In this document: one piece after another, positions 16,951-25,142 of the stretch
How the letters are laid out: the number at the start of each line of letters is the position of its first letter
Position numbering within the stretch: position 1 is the first letter of the stretch
From: Maricaulis sp947259345
GTDB lineage: Bacteria > Pseudomonadota > Alphaproteobacteria > Caulobacterales > Maricaulaceae
DNA length: 64,000 nt
Reading direction: 5' to 3'
Assembly (NCBI GenBank): GCA_965217205.1
Contig: OZ244254.1
Coordinates: forward strand, 3,286,001 to 3,350,000
Position numbers and translations under genes: made by a program
Notes under the pieces: generated by a model
Database searches by the model: none
Told to the model about the DNA's origin: nothing
The model's input: only the letters and a program-made list of their open reading frames with translations

Positions 16951-18215
16951 TACTCGTCTCCCATGCTCTGTGGCATGTTCGGGCTGCCGCCGGTCAGGCG
17001 TCGCAGCTGGATGTCGGACTGGTGGATGGCAAACAGGGCATCGACCGAGCGCAGCCGCGCATCGATCAGGGCCTGCTGGACATCATAGATTTCCAGGAAG
17101 GAGAAACTGCCACGGGCAAAGCCGGTCTGGGCCTGTTCCAGGGCTGCCTGCAGTGGTGGGATCACCGCCTCCTCCAGGGCCGCCAGTTCTCCGGCCGCCG
17201 CCTGACGGCGCAGGATCAGGGCTTGGACCTGGCGCTGGACCATACGCTCGCGGGCTACCAAGTCGGCATCAATCGCGGCTGCTTCGGATCGGGCCGATGC
17301 AATATTGGCCCGATTGGCATTCCACACTTGCAGCGGGATGGAGAACCGCACCCCAAGCGCCACATCATTGGAGGACTGGAAGTGACGCAGCTCAAGGCCG
17401 ACATTGGCGTCCGGCACGGCGCGGGCCGTTTCCAGACCGATCTCCGCATCACTTCGGGCTCTCTGGGCTCGCAGGAGGGCGATTTCGGGCGTGTCCGGGT
17501 TCGCCGGGCTGGAACCCAGATCCCCCGGTGACACGAAGCTCTGGGCGTCCACCGTGAAGTCCGGCAGGCCGCCCCAATAGGAGGCCAGGATGGTGGCACT
17601 GGTCGCAACACGGCGCTGGGCCAGTCCGGCGTCGATCCGGGCTTCGGCCAGACGGGCCTCGATCCGGTCACGGGCCATGCGTGGGTCCCGTGCGGCCTGC
17701 ACGCGACGGTCGACGATGGCGGCCAGCGCTTCCAGTGAGGCGATGCGATCTTCGGTGATGGCATGGCGCATGCGCTCTGCCTGAGTTTCGAGATAGGCCA
17801 GCTCGACTTGTTGTATCAGATCCCGCCGGGCGATCTCGGCTCGCACGACCCGAAGGTCGCGTTCCCGTTCGGCCAAGGTGGAGCGGGCTTCGCGATCACC
17901 CCCGCGCTCCCAGGGCTGCATGATACCGACAGCGGCTTCCGCCTCGTTGAAGAGGTTGCGCTCGCCTGTTCCCAGCACGCCATCGGAGGTGAAATCCAGG
18001 GTCGGATTGGGCCGCCGGGCCGCACTGTCAATGCGCTGGATACTGGCATCGATACGGGCATCGGCAGCTGTGAGTTCGGGAGCTTCGGCGAGGGCTCGCG
18101 CCAACGCTTCGTCCAGGCTCAGCATTGATGGCTGAGCCCTCTGGGCCACCGCACTGGCGGGTGCCACGAGGATTTGCATCGCGGCCAGCGCGAGCAAACA
18201 TGATGAGGTTCGCAT
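16950..18215 (-). CDS. TolC-family outer-membrane channel (CzcC type)
   Basis: 421 residues with a cleavable signal (about 1-25, APASAVAQRA) and two outer-membrane-efflux-protein repeats formed by long helices; phrases such as EAPELTAADARIDASIQRID and VGLELRHFQSSNDVALGVRF fit the family. It is the exit duct for the pump at 12520 and adaptor at 15697. It sits 64 bases downstream of the His-rich protein, and its stop abuts the adaptor start. Only distantly similar to the channel at 1781. Confidence 0.92.
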   Translation of the reverse strand: MRTSSCLLALAAMQILVAPASAVAQRAQPSMLSLDEALARALAEAPELTAADARIDASIQRIDSAARRPNPTLDFTSDGVLGTGERNLFNEAEAAVGIMQPWERGGDREARSTLAERERDLRVVRAEIARRDLIQQVELAYLETQAERMRHAITEDRIASLEALAAIVDRRVQAARDPRMARDRIEARLAEARIDAGLAQRRVATSATILASYWGGLPDFTVDAQSFVSPGDLGSSPANPDTPEIALLRAQRARSDAEIGLETARAVPDANVGLELRHFQSSNDVALGVRFSIPLQVWNANRANIASARSEAAAIDADLVARERMVQRQVQALILRRQAAAGELAALEEAVIPPLQAALEQAQTGFARGSFSFLEIYDVQQALIDARLRSVDALFAIHQSDIQLRRLTGGSPNMPQSMGDE

Positions 18216-18279
18216 GGAAATGTGTCCTGTATACGAGAAGCAACGCGCAGCCGGTCAAGCCGACTGCCGGTTCAGGTCG

Positions 18280-18669
18280 TTACAGGGTCGATTTGGGAGG
18301 CCGTCTCAGCCCGCCCAATCCAGGATCAGGCTCCGGCACGACATGGCTCAGGGACCGCACCGGCCTCACCGTTTCTGCAGCTTGCATCCTAATCGACGCA
18401 GCCATCGGCGCACCATCCATATGGACATGGGCATGCAATGTCACATCCGAGGTTTCGCCCGCATCGACATCCGCCCCCTTGCGCATCTTGGTCAGATCAA
18501 TCTCGCGATCCGCGCCCCGATGATGGTGGACATTCTCGTGATGATGATCCTCCTCCACATCCGTATGAAGATGCTCCGCCCTCTCCTCATGCGTATGCGC
18601 CTCCGCCCCGGACACAGGTCCGAGCCAAGCCAGCATGGCAATCAGCAGGAATGTCAGAACGTGCCGCAT
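18280..18669 (-). CDS. Small exported His-rich metal-binding protein (second operon head)
   Basis: 129 residues from the ATG giving MRHVLTFLLIAMLAW; an ATG nine bases upstream is equally possible. A signal peptide (about 1-22, SGAEA) precedes a histidine cluster with HTHEERAEHLHTD and EEDHHHENVHHHRG, then a polar tail ending RPPKSTL. No cysteines, unlike the first operon's head protein. Probable periplasmic Zn/Ni/Co/Cu buffer or chaperone feeding the adaptor; inferred from composition and position. Family not recognised. Confidence 0.72.
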   Translation of the reverse strand: MRHVLTFLLIAMLAWLGPVSGAEAHTHEERAEHLHTDVEEDHHHENVHHHRGADREIDLTKMRKGADVDAGETSDVTLHAHVHMDGAPMAASIRMQAAETVRPVRSLSHVVPEPDPGLGGLRRPPKSTL

Positions 18670-18796
18670 AGGCCCCAAGAGGAAAACTACAACCCATTAG
18701 TGCCGCCATGAGCGGAAGAGGTCAAGAATGATGGCCGGGATCGGCTGAAGCGGACGAAGGACACACACGGCCTTGACCCCAGCGGCGCACCACGAT

Positions 18797-18832
18797 TTGG
18801 TACATGGAGATTAACAACGCGCCATGTACCAA
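18797..18832. promoter_or_regulatory. Putative operator: 11-bp inverted repeat upstream of metal operon
   Basis: TTGGTACATGG (18797-18807) and CCATGTACCAA (18822-18832) are perfect inverted repeats separated by 14 bases, so the half-site centres are 25 bp apart. They lie about 130 bases upstream of the His-rich gene on the minus strand. The position suits a regulator site for the efflux operon; no metal regulator of this operon is encoded nearby, so the cognate protein is unknown. Confidence 0.5.
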
Positions 18833-18899
18833 TCGAATGCGGCAAACATAACGCTATGAAATTGCAGCGCATTGAAGAATGTGAAAATTCCGCCGCGCT

Positions 18900-18915
18900 C
18901 TTCTCCTGGGCACCA
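18900..18915 (+). repeat. tRNA-Leu 3'-end-like sequence, possible island attachment site
   Basis: CTTCTCCTGGGCACCA ends with CCTGGGC, discriminator A and CCA, exactly the acceptor strand expected to pair with a GCCCAGG start as found in bacterial tRNA-Leu genes. No T-loop (TTCRA) and no tRNA body precede it, so it is only a fragment. An orphan terminator follows. This is what the far end of an element integrated at a tRNA 3' end looks like. The tRNA identity is from memory and the intact tRNA is not in the window. Confidence 0.4.
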
Positions 18916-18941
18916 TCTCCTTCAAGAGACATCACGACACA

Positions 18942-18966
18942 ACGGGCCGCCCGGGCGGTCCGTTTT
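18942..18966 (+). terminator. Orphan intrinsic terminator
   Basis: Stem ACGGGCCGC / GCGGTCCGT with loop CCGG region followed by TTTT on the plus strand. No plus-strand gene lies upstream of it except the tRNA-end-like fragment at 18900-18915, so it may be the native terminator of the interrupted tRNA gene. Confidence 0.7.
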
Positions 18967-18995
18967 CGTTTGGGTTGCCGGTCGGCGACACAGAA

Positions 18996-19024
18996 ACGCC
19001 CGGCTGCGGGGGGCAGCCGAGCGT
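18996..19024 (-). terminator. Hairpin downstream of truncated minus-strand gene
   Basis: ACGC, mismatch, CGGCTGC (18996-19007) pairs with GCAGCCG, mismatch, GCGT (19013-19024). On the minus strand it follows the truncated gene at 19070 and is trailed by TTTCTG, a weak T-tract. Possible terminator. Confidence 0.45.
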
Positions 19025-19069
19025 CTTTCAACCTGTGTGCTTCGTACAGGCTTCAGGCTGGTTCAGCGC

Positions 19070-19411
19070 TTACGAACCGGTCGAGACCGGCGTCGTGCGG
19101 CGCTGGATGTTGAAGCTGCCGCTGTCGCCCGGTTGCAGATAGGCGCGGCAGAAGCCGGCTTCGGTCACCGTGAAGGGGCAGTCCAGCTGGGTGTGCTCGA
19201 CATTGAGCGTGAGGCGGAGCTCACCGCGATCGGGCACCGAATAGGTGCACAGCCCGCTGACCACATCACCGACCGAGAACCGGCCATTGTCGAGCAGGCC
19301 GCGGCCGCGCTCACGGGTGGCGACACTGTCGCCATCGCCCTGGGTCAGCTGGCACGAGACCTCCCAGGCGCGCTCACCCATCATTTCGAGAAGAAAGGCT
19401 TCCCCGCTATC
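19070..19411 (-). pseudogene. Unidentified protein gene, 5' end removed at the IS66 remnant junction
   Basis: The reading frame is open from the stop at 19070 to the IS66 remnant border at 19411 and the reading (DSGEAFLLEMMGERAWEVSC onward) looks like continuous protein, so the N-terminus was probably lost. The first Met is at 19384, giving 104 residues. Four cysteines (VSCQL, GLCTYS, LDCPF, GFCRAY) and beta-type alternation suggest an exported disulfide-bonded protein, but I recognise no family. Confidence 0.5.
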
Positions 19412-19623
19412 GCGGCAAGTCCGCGGCGATCGCCTACACCCTCATCGAGACCGCCAAGCTCAACGATGTCGATCCGCAATCCTGGCTCACCGATGTCCTC
19501 GCCAACATCGCCGACACCAAGATCACTCGCCTTGAAGACCTCATGCCCTGGTCTTACGCTCAGCGAAACTGAGCGTAAGACAGGTGCGTCGCCCCTGGTA
19601 GGGCGGGTTGGCCGGACGGTTAC
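19412..19623 (+). mobile_element. IS66 right-end remnant (212 bp), direct repeat of 8121-8332
   Basis: This stretch is nearly identical to the last part of tnpC plus the right terminus of the complete element (for example the shared LNDVDPQSWLTDVLANIAD coding segment), with only a couple of substitutions. It ends with the same inverted repeat at 19623. The left 90 percent of this copy is gone, so it cannot move by itself. Same orientation as the complete copy. Confidence 0.95.
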
Positions 19624-19648
19624 GGCCGGAATTGATCCAAGCCTGATC

Positions 19649-19957
19649 ATGATCGTGGAGGCGATGGGCCCTCTGCTTGTTTTGCTGACGGTTGCCAACG
19701 CGATTTGCTACGCTGCAAGCACTGTTTTGCTAGCAGGGCGTTTCTCTGAAGCGCTTCCGGTCTACGTCGCGGCGGTTGTCTTTGATCTGACCGGCTGGGT
19801 GGTTTACTCGTCGAGCCCGACTTACGATTTATGGGCGGCGTCCACGTCGGCCCCAGCGGACTGGATCGCGAATGGTTTCTTGTTGGCGGGTCTGATTATC
19901 ATGATCATTTTGCACCAGGCCGGTGCCATCCCGCGACACATGATCCGTATCCGATGA
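19649..19957 (+). CDS. Small hypothetical membrane protein, possibly 5'-truncated by IS66
   Basis: 102 residues with three hydrophobic helices (LLVLLTVANAICYAAS, VYVAAVVFDLTGWVVY, ANGFLLAGLIIMIIL). The reading frame is open back into the IS66 remnant (ends at 19623), so this may be the tail of a longer protein; the first post-IS ATG at 19649 has no clear ribosome-binding site. Lower GC and different style from the efflux genes. No family recognised. It precedes lpdA by about 100 bases on the same strand. Confidence 0.5.
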   Translation: MIVEAMGPLLVLLTVANAICYAASTVLLAGRFSEALPVYVAAVVFDLTGWVVYSSSPTYDLWAASTSAPADWIANGFLLAGLIIMIILHQAGAIPRHMIRIR

Positions 19958-20056
19958 TCAGCTGTGGCTACAGTATTTCACCCCCTTCCGCCGTGGCCGC
20001 GGCAGGGGCATATAGCACAAACGTGCCGCATTGGCGGCGAGCAGAGTGAGGCGAGC

Positions 20057-21457
20057 ATGTCCGATACCTATGACATCGTAATCATTGGCGGTGGCCCCGG
20101 CGGCTATAATTGCGCGATACGAGCCGGTCAGCTTGGTCTCAAGGTGGCCTGCGTCGAAATGCGCGGAACGCTGGGCGGCACTTGCCTCAATGTTGGATGC
20201 ATTCCGTCCAAGGCCTTGCTGCATGCGTCGGAATTGTTCGAGTCGGCGCGGACCCAGTTCGCGGGGCTCGGCATCAAGACCGGCACGGTCGAGCTCGATC
20301 TAGATACGATGTTGGGTCAGAAAGACGAGGCAGTGGACGGCCTGACCAAGGGGATTGAATTCCTCTTCAAGAAAAATGGCGTCGACTATATTCGCGGCCG
20401 AGGCCGGATCGCCGGACCGGGCAAGGTCGACGTCGAATCCGAAGACGGCAGCAAGACGCTGGAAGCCCGCAACATCGTGATTGCCACCGGTTCTGAAGTG
20501 ACCCCGCTTCCCGGCGTTGAGATTGATGAGAAGCGGGTTGTCTCGTCAACGGGCGCCCTTTCGCTCGACGCTGTGCCGGGCAAGCTTGTCCTCATTGGTG
20601 CGGGCGTGATCGGCCTTGAGCTGGGCTCGGTCTGGCGGCGCCTGGGTTCGGAAGTCACCGTGGTTGAATATCTTGACCGCATTCTGCCGGGCATGGACAG
20701 CGAGTTGGCTAAGACCGCCCAGCGAGTTTTCGCGAAACAGGGCATGGACTTCAAGCTTGGCACCAAGGTGACCGGCGTCGATTCCTCGGGCGAAAAACTC
20801 GCGGTGACACTCGAGCCGGCAGCTGGTGGCGATGCCGAGACGATTGAGGCGGACACGGTTCTCGTCTGCATCGGCCGGCGTCCCTACACTGAAGCGCTCG
20901 GGCTGGAAACGGTCGGCATCGAGACTGATCAGCGAGGCTTCATAGCGCAGGATCATTTCCGGACGTCTGCGGAAAATGTCTGGGTGGTGGGTGATTGCAC
21001 CCATGGGCCAATGCTGGCCCACAAGGCGGAAGATGAAGGCGTGGCCTGTGCTGAACGCATCGCCGGCAAGGCTGGGCATGTGAATTACGGTGTCATCCCG
21101 GGTGTTGTTTACACAGCGCCGGAAATCGCTTCAGTCGGCAAGACGGAGGACGAGCTCAAGTCGGAAGGTCGGAAGTACAAGAAGGGAAAATTCCCCTTCC
21201 AGGCCAACTCCCGAGCACGCACCAATCACGCGACTGATGGGTTTGTGAAAATCCTGGCCGACGCGGAAACCGATGAAATTCTTGGTGCCCACATGATCGG
21301 CGCCAATGTCGGCGAGATGATCGCCGAAATCTGTCTTGCGATGGAGTTTCGGGCGGCCTCAGAGGATGTGGCGCGCACCTGCCACCCCCACCCGACCCTG
21401 ACCGAGGCGGTTCGTCAGGCCGCAATGGGTGTCGAGGGTTGGACGATGCAGTCCTGA
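20057..21457 (+). CDS. lpdA: Dihydrolipoyl dehydrogenase (E3)
   Basis: FAD flavoprotein re-oxidising lipoamide of the 2-oxoacid dehydrogenase complexes, transferring electrons to NAD. 466 residues. FAD-binding GGGPGG (residues 11-16), redox disulfide GGTCLNVGC (Cys43/Cys48), NAD-binding GAGVIGLELGSVW (about 180-192), second FAD motif VWVVGD, and the C-terminal catalytic HPHPTLTE. The start at 20057 gives the standard N-terminus MSDTYDIVIIGGG with GAGGCGAGC upstream; a GTG 93 bases earlier is open but adds non-conserved sequence. Marks the return to conserved chromosome. Other complex subunits are not adjacent on the right. Confidence 0.97.
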   Translation: MSDTYDIVIIGGGPGGYNCAIRAGQLGLKVACVEMRGTLGGTCLNVGCIPSKALLHASELFESARTQFAGLGIKTGTVELDLDTMLGQKDEAVDGLTKGIEFLFKKNGVDYIRGRGRIAGPGKVDVESEDGSKTLEARNIVIATGSEVTPLPGVEIDEKRVVSSTGALSLDAVPGKLVLIGAGVIGLELGSVWRRLGSEVTVVEYLDRILPGMDSELAKTAQRVFAKQGMDFKLGTKVTGVDSSGEKLAVTLEPAAGGDAETIEADTVLVCIGRRPYTEALGLETVGIETDQRGFIAQDHFRTSAENVWVVGDCTHGPMLAHKAEDEGVACAERIAGKAGHVNYGVIPGVVYTAPEIASVGKTEDELKSEGRKYKKGKFPFQANSRARTNHATDGFVKILADAETDEILGAHMIGANVGEMIAEICLAMEFRAASEDVARTCHPHPTLTEAVRQAAMGVEGWTMQS

Positions 21458-21646
21458 CCACGCTGCCGCGGCGATTGGCGCGAGCTGTGTCATGACGATG
21501 TCGTACAAGTCTGCGCTTCTCGTGGTAGGTTTCGACCATTCGGTGTTGGCCGTCCACGGAGTCGCCAGACGCTAGGCGGTGGTGGCGGTGCGCATTAAGA
21601 ATGTGGTGTGGCCGGTGCGTCGCGCACGTCTGATGAAGTCTGGGGC

Positions 21647-22210
21647 ATGGGTTACAAGTCAATGCCGAAGCTGATCGAAATCGCTTCGCCGCGTTTGCGG
21701 CTGGTTGCACTGAATGCTGAACTGGCCACGCTTCAGCTTGAGGACCGCAAGGCGTTCTTCAAGGCCCTCGGCGTTGATCCCGAACCAACCTGGCCGCCGG
21801 AACTGATGGACCAGGCGGCCATGGAGTGGACGCGTGACCGGTTGAGCGCCCGTCCCGGGGAGTCGGGTTGGTATGCTTGGGTCTACATATCGTCGGTCAT
21901 GAACCGGCTGCTTGGCACTGGCGGGTTCAAGGGCGCGCCGGACGCGGATGGCGTTGTTGAAATCGAGTACTCAATGCTGACCTCCTACCGTGAGCAGGGA
22001 CTGGCGACTGAGGGGGTCGTGGCGCTTCTGGACTGGGCCTATTCGCACGACCAGGTCAAATCGGTCATCGCTCACACGCGTGATGATCGGGATGCGTCGC
22101 ACCGCGTGCTCGAGAAAGCCGGATTTGTACAAGGCAAGACGCACGCCGAGCCCGATGAGGGGGTCGACGTAATCGCGTGGCACCATACGCCAAACAAGCA
22201 TCCGGCCTGA
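21647..22210 (+). CDS. GNAT-family N-acetyltransferase
   Basis: About 187 residues, RimJ/RimL-like acetyl-CoA-dependent acetyltransferase. Seen: N-terminal SPRLRLVAL strand typical of the group, the acetyl-CoA-binding region YREQGLATEGVVALLDWA (R/Q-x-x-G-x-A form), and the late motif RDASHRVLEKAGFV, where the V-L-E-K-x-G-F pattern is diagnostic. Substrate unknown. Possible starts at 21608 (GTG), 21647 and 21662 (ATG); none has a strong ribosome-binding site. Stands alone between lpdA and a convergent regulator gene. Confidence 0.82.
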   Translation: MGYKSMPKLIEIASPRLRLVALNAELATLQLEDRKAFFKALGVDPEPTWPPELMDQAAMEWTRDRLSARPGESGWYAWVYISSVMNRLLGTGGFKGAPDADGVVEIEYSMLTSYREQGLATEGVVALLDWAYSHDQVKSVIAHTRDDRDASHRVLEKAGFVQGKTHAEPDEGVDVIAWHHTPNKHPA

Positions 22211-22229
22211 CGCCTGGCGGGGTCGCCGC

Positions 22230-22529
22230 CTACGGCTGGATCAGGTTTTTGAGCTGATCCAAATAGGCAATCCACGCCGCGCGTCCGGCCTCGGTCAATG
22301 AGGCGCGGGTCTGGGGTTTGCGGTCAACGAAACTCTTCTCGATCGCGACATAGCCCGCCTCTTCCAGCTTGCGCAAATGCACTGACAGATTGCCGTCCGA
22401 TGCGCCTGTTCGGGCCCTGATCTCGGTAAAGCTGGCATCCCGCGTCGCCGACAGAAAGGCCATCACGGCAAGTCGAAGCTTGCCGTGAATGACATCATCC
22501 AGCGCGCTGGCGTCGAAACTATCCGGCAT
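22230..22529 (-). CDS. Winged-helix transcriptional regulator (ArsR/MarR-like, HTH_34 type)
   Basis: 99-residue regulator with a winged HTH: RLAVMAFLSATRDASFTEIR, then TGASDGNLSVHLRKLEEAGY as recognition helix, and a wing with VDRKPQTRASLTEAGRAAW. This resembles the small family (PF13601-like) usually paired with a membrane protein gene. Here the upstream membrane-protein gene ends with TGA immediately followed by this ATG, so the two are co-translated. The effector is unknown. Confidence 0.82.
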   Translation of the reverse strand: MPDSFDASALDDVIHGKLRLAVMAFLSATRDASFTEIRARTGASDGNLSVHLRKLEEAGYVAIEKSFVDRKPQTRASLTEAGRAAWIAYLDQLKNLIQP

Positions 22530-23144
22530 TCACCCGGCCTCCGCAGCCGGCTCTCCGCGCAGGAGCACAAGTCCGGGCAAGATGGCCAGGATGCCCACCG
22601 CGGCCGCTGCGAAGAGATAGAGACCAGGGGTTCCAACCAATAACAGGCCCGCGCCGCTGAACAGCCATGCCAGGACGGCCATGCCTTGCATCCAGCGGGC
22701 CCCGCCCAGCTGGGCGCTGACATTGAATGACAGACCGTAGCCCGCGAAGGCCACCAGCGGGATAGTGTCGAACAATATCGCATGACCCCGGCCAAGAAAG
22801 GCGGCGACAACGGCGCCGATCGCATAGGCGGCCACCATCCAGGTGACGCTGCGCCAAGCGGCAGCCTCGCCACGATTATTGACAGCCCCGGTGCCGGGTT
22901 TGTTCCGCAAGCCGCGTCCCAGAAGCCCGGATCCGATCAGTCCGATCATTCCATAGGCCAGCCAGACCAGGCCAACATACTGAACAGGGATGGCGACCAT
23001 TCCGGTGATGATGCTCCAATGTGCCAGGAGCGCCGGTGCGGCCAGCCCGCCCCACCAGATGAAAAAGCGCCCGCTGAGGGAAGGAGCATACTGTCCACTC
23101 GCGGCAACGTCGCGCAGATATTCGAGGTCGGGTTTTTCGTTCAT
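22530..23144 (-). CDS. Hypothetical polytopic membrane protein paired with regulator
   Basis: 204 residues with about six hydrophobic helices after a polar N-terminus (MNEKPDLEYLRDVAASGQYA). No catalytic motif seen. The pairing with a winged-helix regulator, stop and start abutting, is common for small sensory or regulatory modules in this group of bacteria. Function not assigned. Confidence 0.75.
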   Translation of the reverse strand: MNEKPDLEYLRDVAASGQYAPSLSGRFFIWWGGLAAPALLAHWSIITGMVAIPVQYVGLVWLAYGMIGLIGSGLLGRGLRNKPGTGAVNNRGEAAAWRSVTWMVAAYAIGAVVAAFLGRGHAILFDTIPLVAFAGYGLSFNVSAQLGGARWMQGMAVLAWLFSGAGLLLVGTPGLYLFAAAAVGILAILPGLVLLRGEPAAEAG

Positions 23145-23297
23145 TGTCAGCTCCCAAGTTCTTTGTAAATTAAAGTATAGCGCTCAACCTCATTCGGCAA
23201 GGGGATTGAGGATGCGATTGTCCCCCCTTATTCCGGGCCGGTGCGTCGGGTGCCTGCGGCGGACCGCCATGTGGGTGAAGCGGTCACGAGGCGCGAA

Positions 23298-24233
23298 TTA
23301 GCGCTTGCGCGCCCGCGGATGGGCGCCGTCGTAAATGGCCATCAAGCGCGCGCTCTCCACGTCGGCATAAATCTGCGTCGTGGAGAGGCTGGCATGGCCC
23401 AGCAATTCCTGGATCGCCCGCAGATCGCCACCATGGGCGAGCAAGTGCGTCGCGAAGGCGTGTCGGAGAGCGTGGGGCGTTGCGCTATCAGAAAGGCCCA
23501 GTCGACCCCGCAACTCCTGCATCAGCGTTTGAACGCCGCGAGCACCAAGCGCGCCGCCGCGGACGCCGCGAAAAAGGGCAGCTTCCCGCTCGACCGGATG
23601 CGGGCAGAGCGATACGTAGCGCGCTGCCGCTTCGGCGACGGTCGGGAGTACTGGAACAATCCGGGTCTTGTTGCCCTTGCCGGCGATTCGCAGACTGTCC
23701 CCGAATGGATAATCCCGCCCGGTCAGGCCGAGCGCTTCGGAAATCCGCAGGCCGCATCCATAAAGCAGCAACAATACGGCCTCGTCGCGGGCGGCGATCC
23801 AGTCCGGCTTCCCGCGCGCGCTCGTCTCGTCCAGTATCTGTCGGGCCGCGTTCTCGCTGACCGGTTTGGGGGCGCTCCGGCCGAGTTTGGGGCTTTCAAC
23901 GAGCGAGAGCGCCGGATTGTCGACCCCCCAGCGCCGCTTGGCATAGGCGAAGAATGTGCGGACCGCGGATAGCGAACGAGCGAGCGAGCGGGCTGAGAGC
24001 CCGGCGCGGCGGCGCTCGGCCATCCACGCGCGGAAGTCCCGCGAAGTAAGGGTAGCGAGATCGCCAAGGTCTGGCGGTGATCCCAAATGATCGAGCAGGA
24101 AATCACCGAACCCGTTCAAGTCCCGCTGATAGGCTTCCAGCGTCCGGGGCGAGAGGCGCCGCTCTCCAGCCAGGTGGCCGAGGAAGGCGGAAAGCGCCTC
24201 CGCCCAGCCAGGTTTCAGCTCTGATGCAGCCAT
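23298..24233 (-). CDS. xerC: Tyrosine recombinase XerC
   Basis: Chromosome-dimer-resolving recombinase acting at dif with XerD. 311 residues: N-terminal SAM-like core-binding domain (about 10-110) and C-terminal catalytic domain with Arg163 (GLRISEALGL), Lys186 (AGKGNKTR), His254/Arg257 (PHALRHAFATHLL), His280 (LLGHASLSTTQIY) and nucleophile Tyr289. XerC is favoured over XerD by its coupling to the DUF484 gene, whose 3' end it overlaps by 19 bases, a conserved arrangement next to divergent priA. Confidence 0.93.
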   Translation of the reverse strand: MAASELKPGWAEALSAFLGHLAGERRLSPRTLEAYQRDLNGFGDFLLDHLGSPPDLGDLATLTSRDFRAWMAERRRAGLSARSLARSLSAVRTFFAYAKRRWGVDNPALSLVESPKLGRSAPKPVSENAARQILDETSARGKPDWIAARDEAVLLLLYGCGLRISEALGLTGRDYPFGDSLRIAGKGNKTRIVPVLPTVAEAAARYVSLCPHPVEREAALFRGVRGGALGARGVQTLMQELRGRLGLSDSATPHALRHAFATHLLAHGGDLRAIQELLGHASLSTTQIYADVESARLMAIYDGAHPRARKR

Positions 24234-24901
24234 TGCACAACCATGCGCTCAACGGCTCTTGCGAGAAAATTCAGCAACTCGGTCCCCTGGCCTGCCTGAA
24301 ACAGATGGGCATCACGAGCGGCAAGGGCCATCAGACCGTCATGGCCGTTGAAATCCAGTCTCACGATTGCCTGGGAGCTGACGCGGGCACCCTGTTGACC
24401 GTAAAGCGCGTGGGCATTGCCGGGATCGACGGGCCCCAACATTTCCACATGATCGCCCAGCACATCGCCCACAAAACCGTCGGCGGCGCCGAGAATTGAT
24501 TCGGCATTCTTCAGGGGAGCGTGCCCCTCGATCAGCACACGGCACACATCCACGCCCAGCGCACCGGTCAACCGGTTCGACACTTTGCTGTCGAGACCAG
24601 CAAGGGAATCAACTTCCAGTAATGCCAGCACCGCCATATGAATTTGCGACTGGATGGCCAGGTTGGCGCGCGCGGTTTCCACGATGGAGGCGTTCATCGA
24701 TTTCAACTGGCGAATTTCCTCGCGCAGCTTTTCACGGGCCGCTGCGCCAAGGTCGATGGCGCCGTCTTCGCGCGCGGTCTCCACAATCAGCGAGAAAAGC
24801 TCGGCATCCTCCCGCACAAAATCAGGATTGCCGATCAGGAAGGCGCGAATCTCTTCAGTTTCACTGCCAGCGCTTCCTAGCTGGTTTTCGTCCTGTGACA
24901 T
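24215..24901 (-). CDS. DUF484 family protein (GAF-like)
   Basis: 228 residues. N-terminal IRAFLIGNPDFVREDAEL matches the DUF484 signature of a short helix followed by N-P-x-F; a coiled coil (about 50-85) leads to a GAF-like domain. Function not established; it is nearly always upstream of xerC. The start at 24901 (MSQDENQLGS) is preferred because the longer reading encodes non-conserved residues in the priA spacer. Overlaps xerC by 19 bases. Confidence 0.88.
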   Translation of the reverse strand: MSQDENQLGSAGSETEEIRAFLIGNPDFVREDAELFSLIVETAREDGAIDLGAAAREKLREEIRQLKSMNASIVETARANLAIQSQIHMAVLALLEVDSLAGLDSKVSNRLTGALGVDVCRVLIEGHAPLKNAESILGAADGFVGDVLGDHVEMLGPVDPGNAHALYGQQGARVSSQAIVRLDFNGHDGLMALAARDAHLFQAGQGTELLNFLARAVERMVVQWLHQS

Positions 24902-25142
24902 GCTGATTGTCTCCCTCGCCTTGAAGGCCCACTCTTGTCTCATTCGGTTTACGAGAAGCAAACCGATCTGCCTGACCGGAAGGTAATTGTGATGGCAAGC
25001 GCTCTGATACCGCATTGCAATGAGATCAAGCGGCGACCCGCTAAGCGGGCTGAGCGCGGTCGGAGTCCGTGCGGCGCGTCCTCGCTATGATCATCAACAA
25101 GCCAAAATATGATTCGTCCTTGCTAATCATCAGGTCCGGAAC

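Larger units (their letters stand above)
18670..19069. promoter_or_regulatory. 400-base gap: operon promoter region, dyad, tRNA-end-like sequence and hairpins
   Basis: This stretch contains no gene I would support. A 114-codon minus-strand frame (18687-19031) has basic, low-complexity content and crosses two hairpins. From left to right it holds the upstream region of the efflux operon, a long dyad (18797-18832), a tRNA 3'-end-like sequence (18900-18915), an intrinsic terminator on the plus strand (18942-18966) and a second hairpin (18996-19024). Confidence 0.5.

Noticed and set aside
18687..19031. 114-codon minus-strand frame in the gap before the metal operon
   Set aside because: Basic, low-complexity product that runs across a terminator hairpin, the tRNA-end-like sequence and the operator dyad; no start signal.
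19958..20056. GTG start of lpdA at 19964, adding 31 residues
   Set aside because: The extra residues are not conserved-looking, while the ATG at 20057 has a GAGGCGAGC ribosome-binding region and gives the standard FAD-binding N-terminus.
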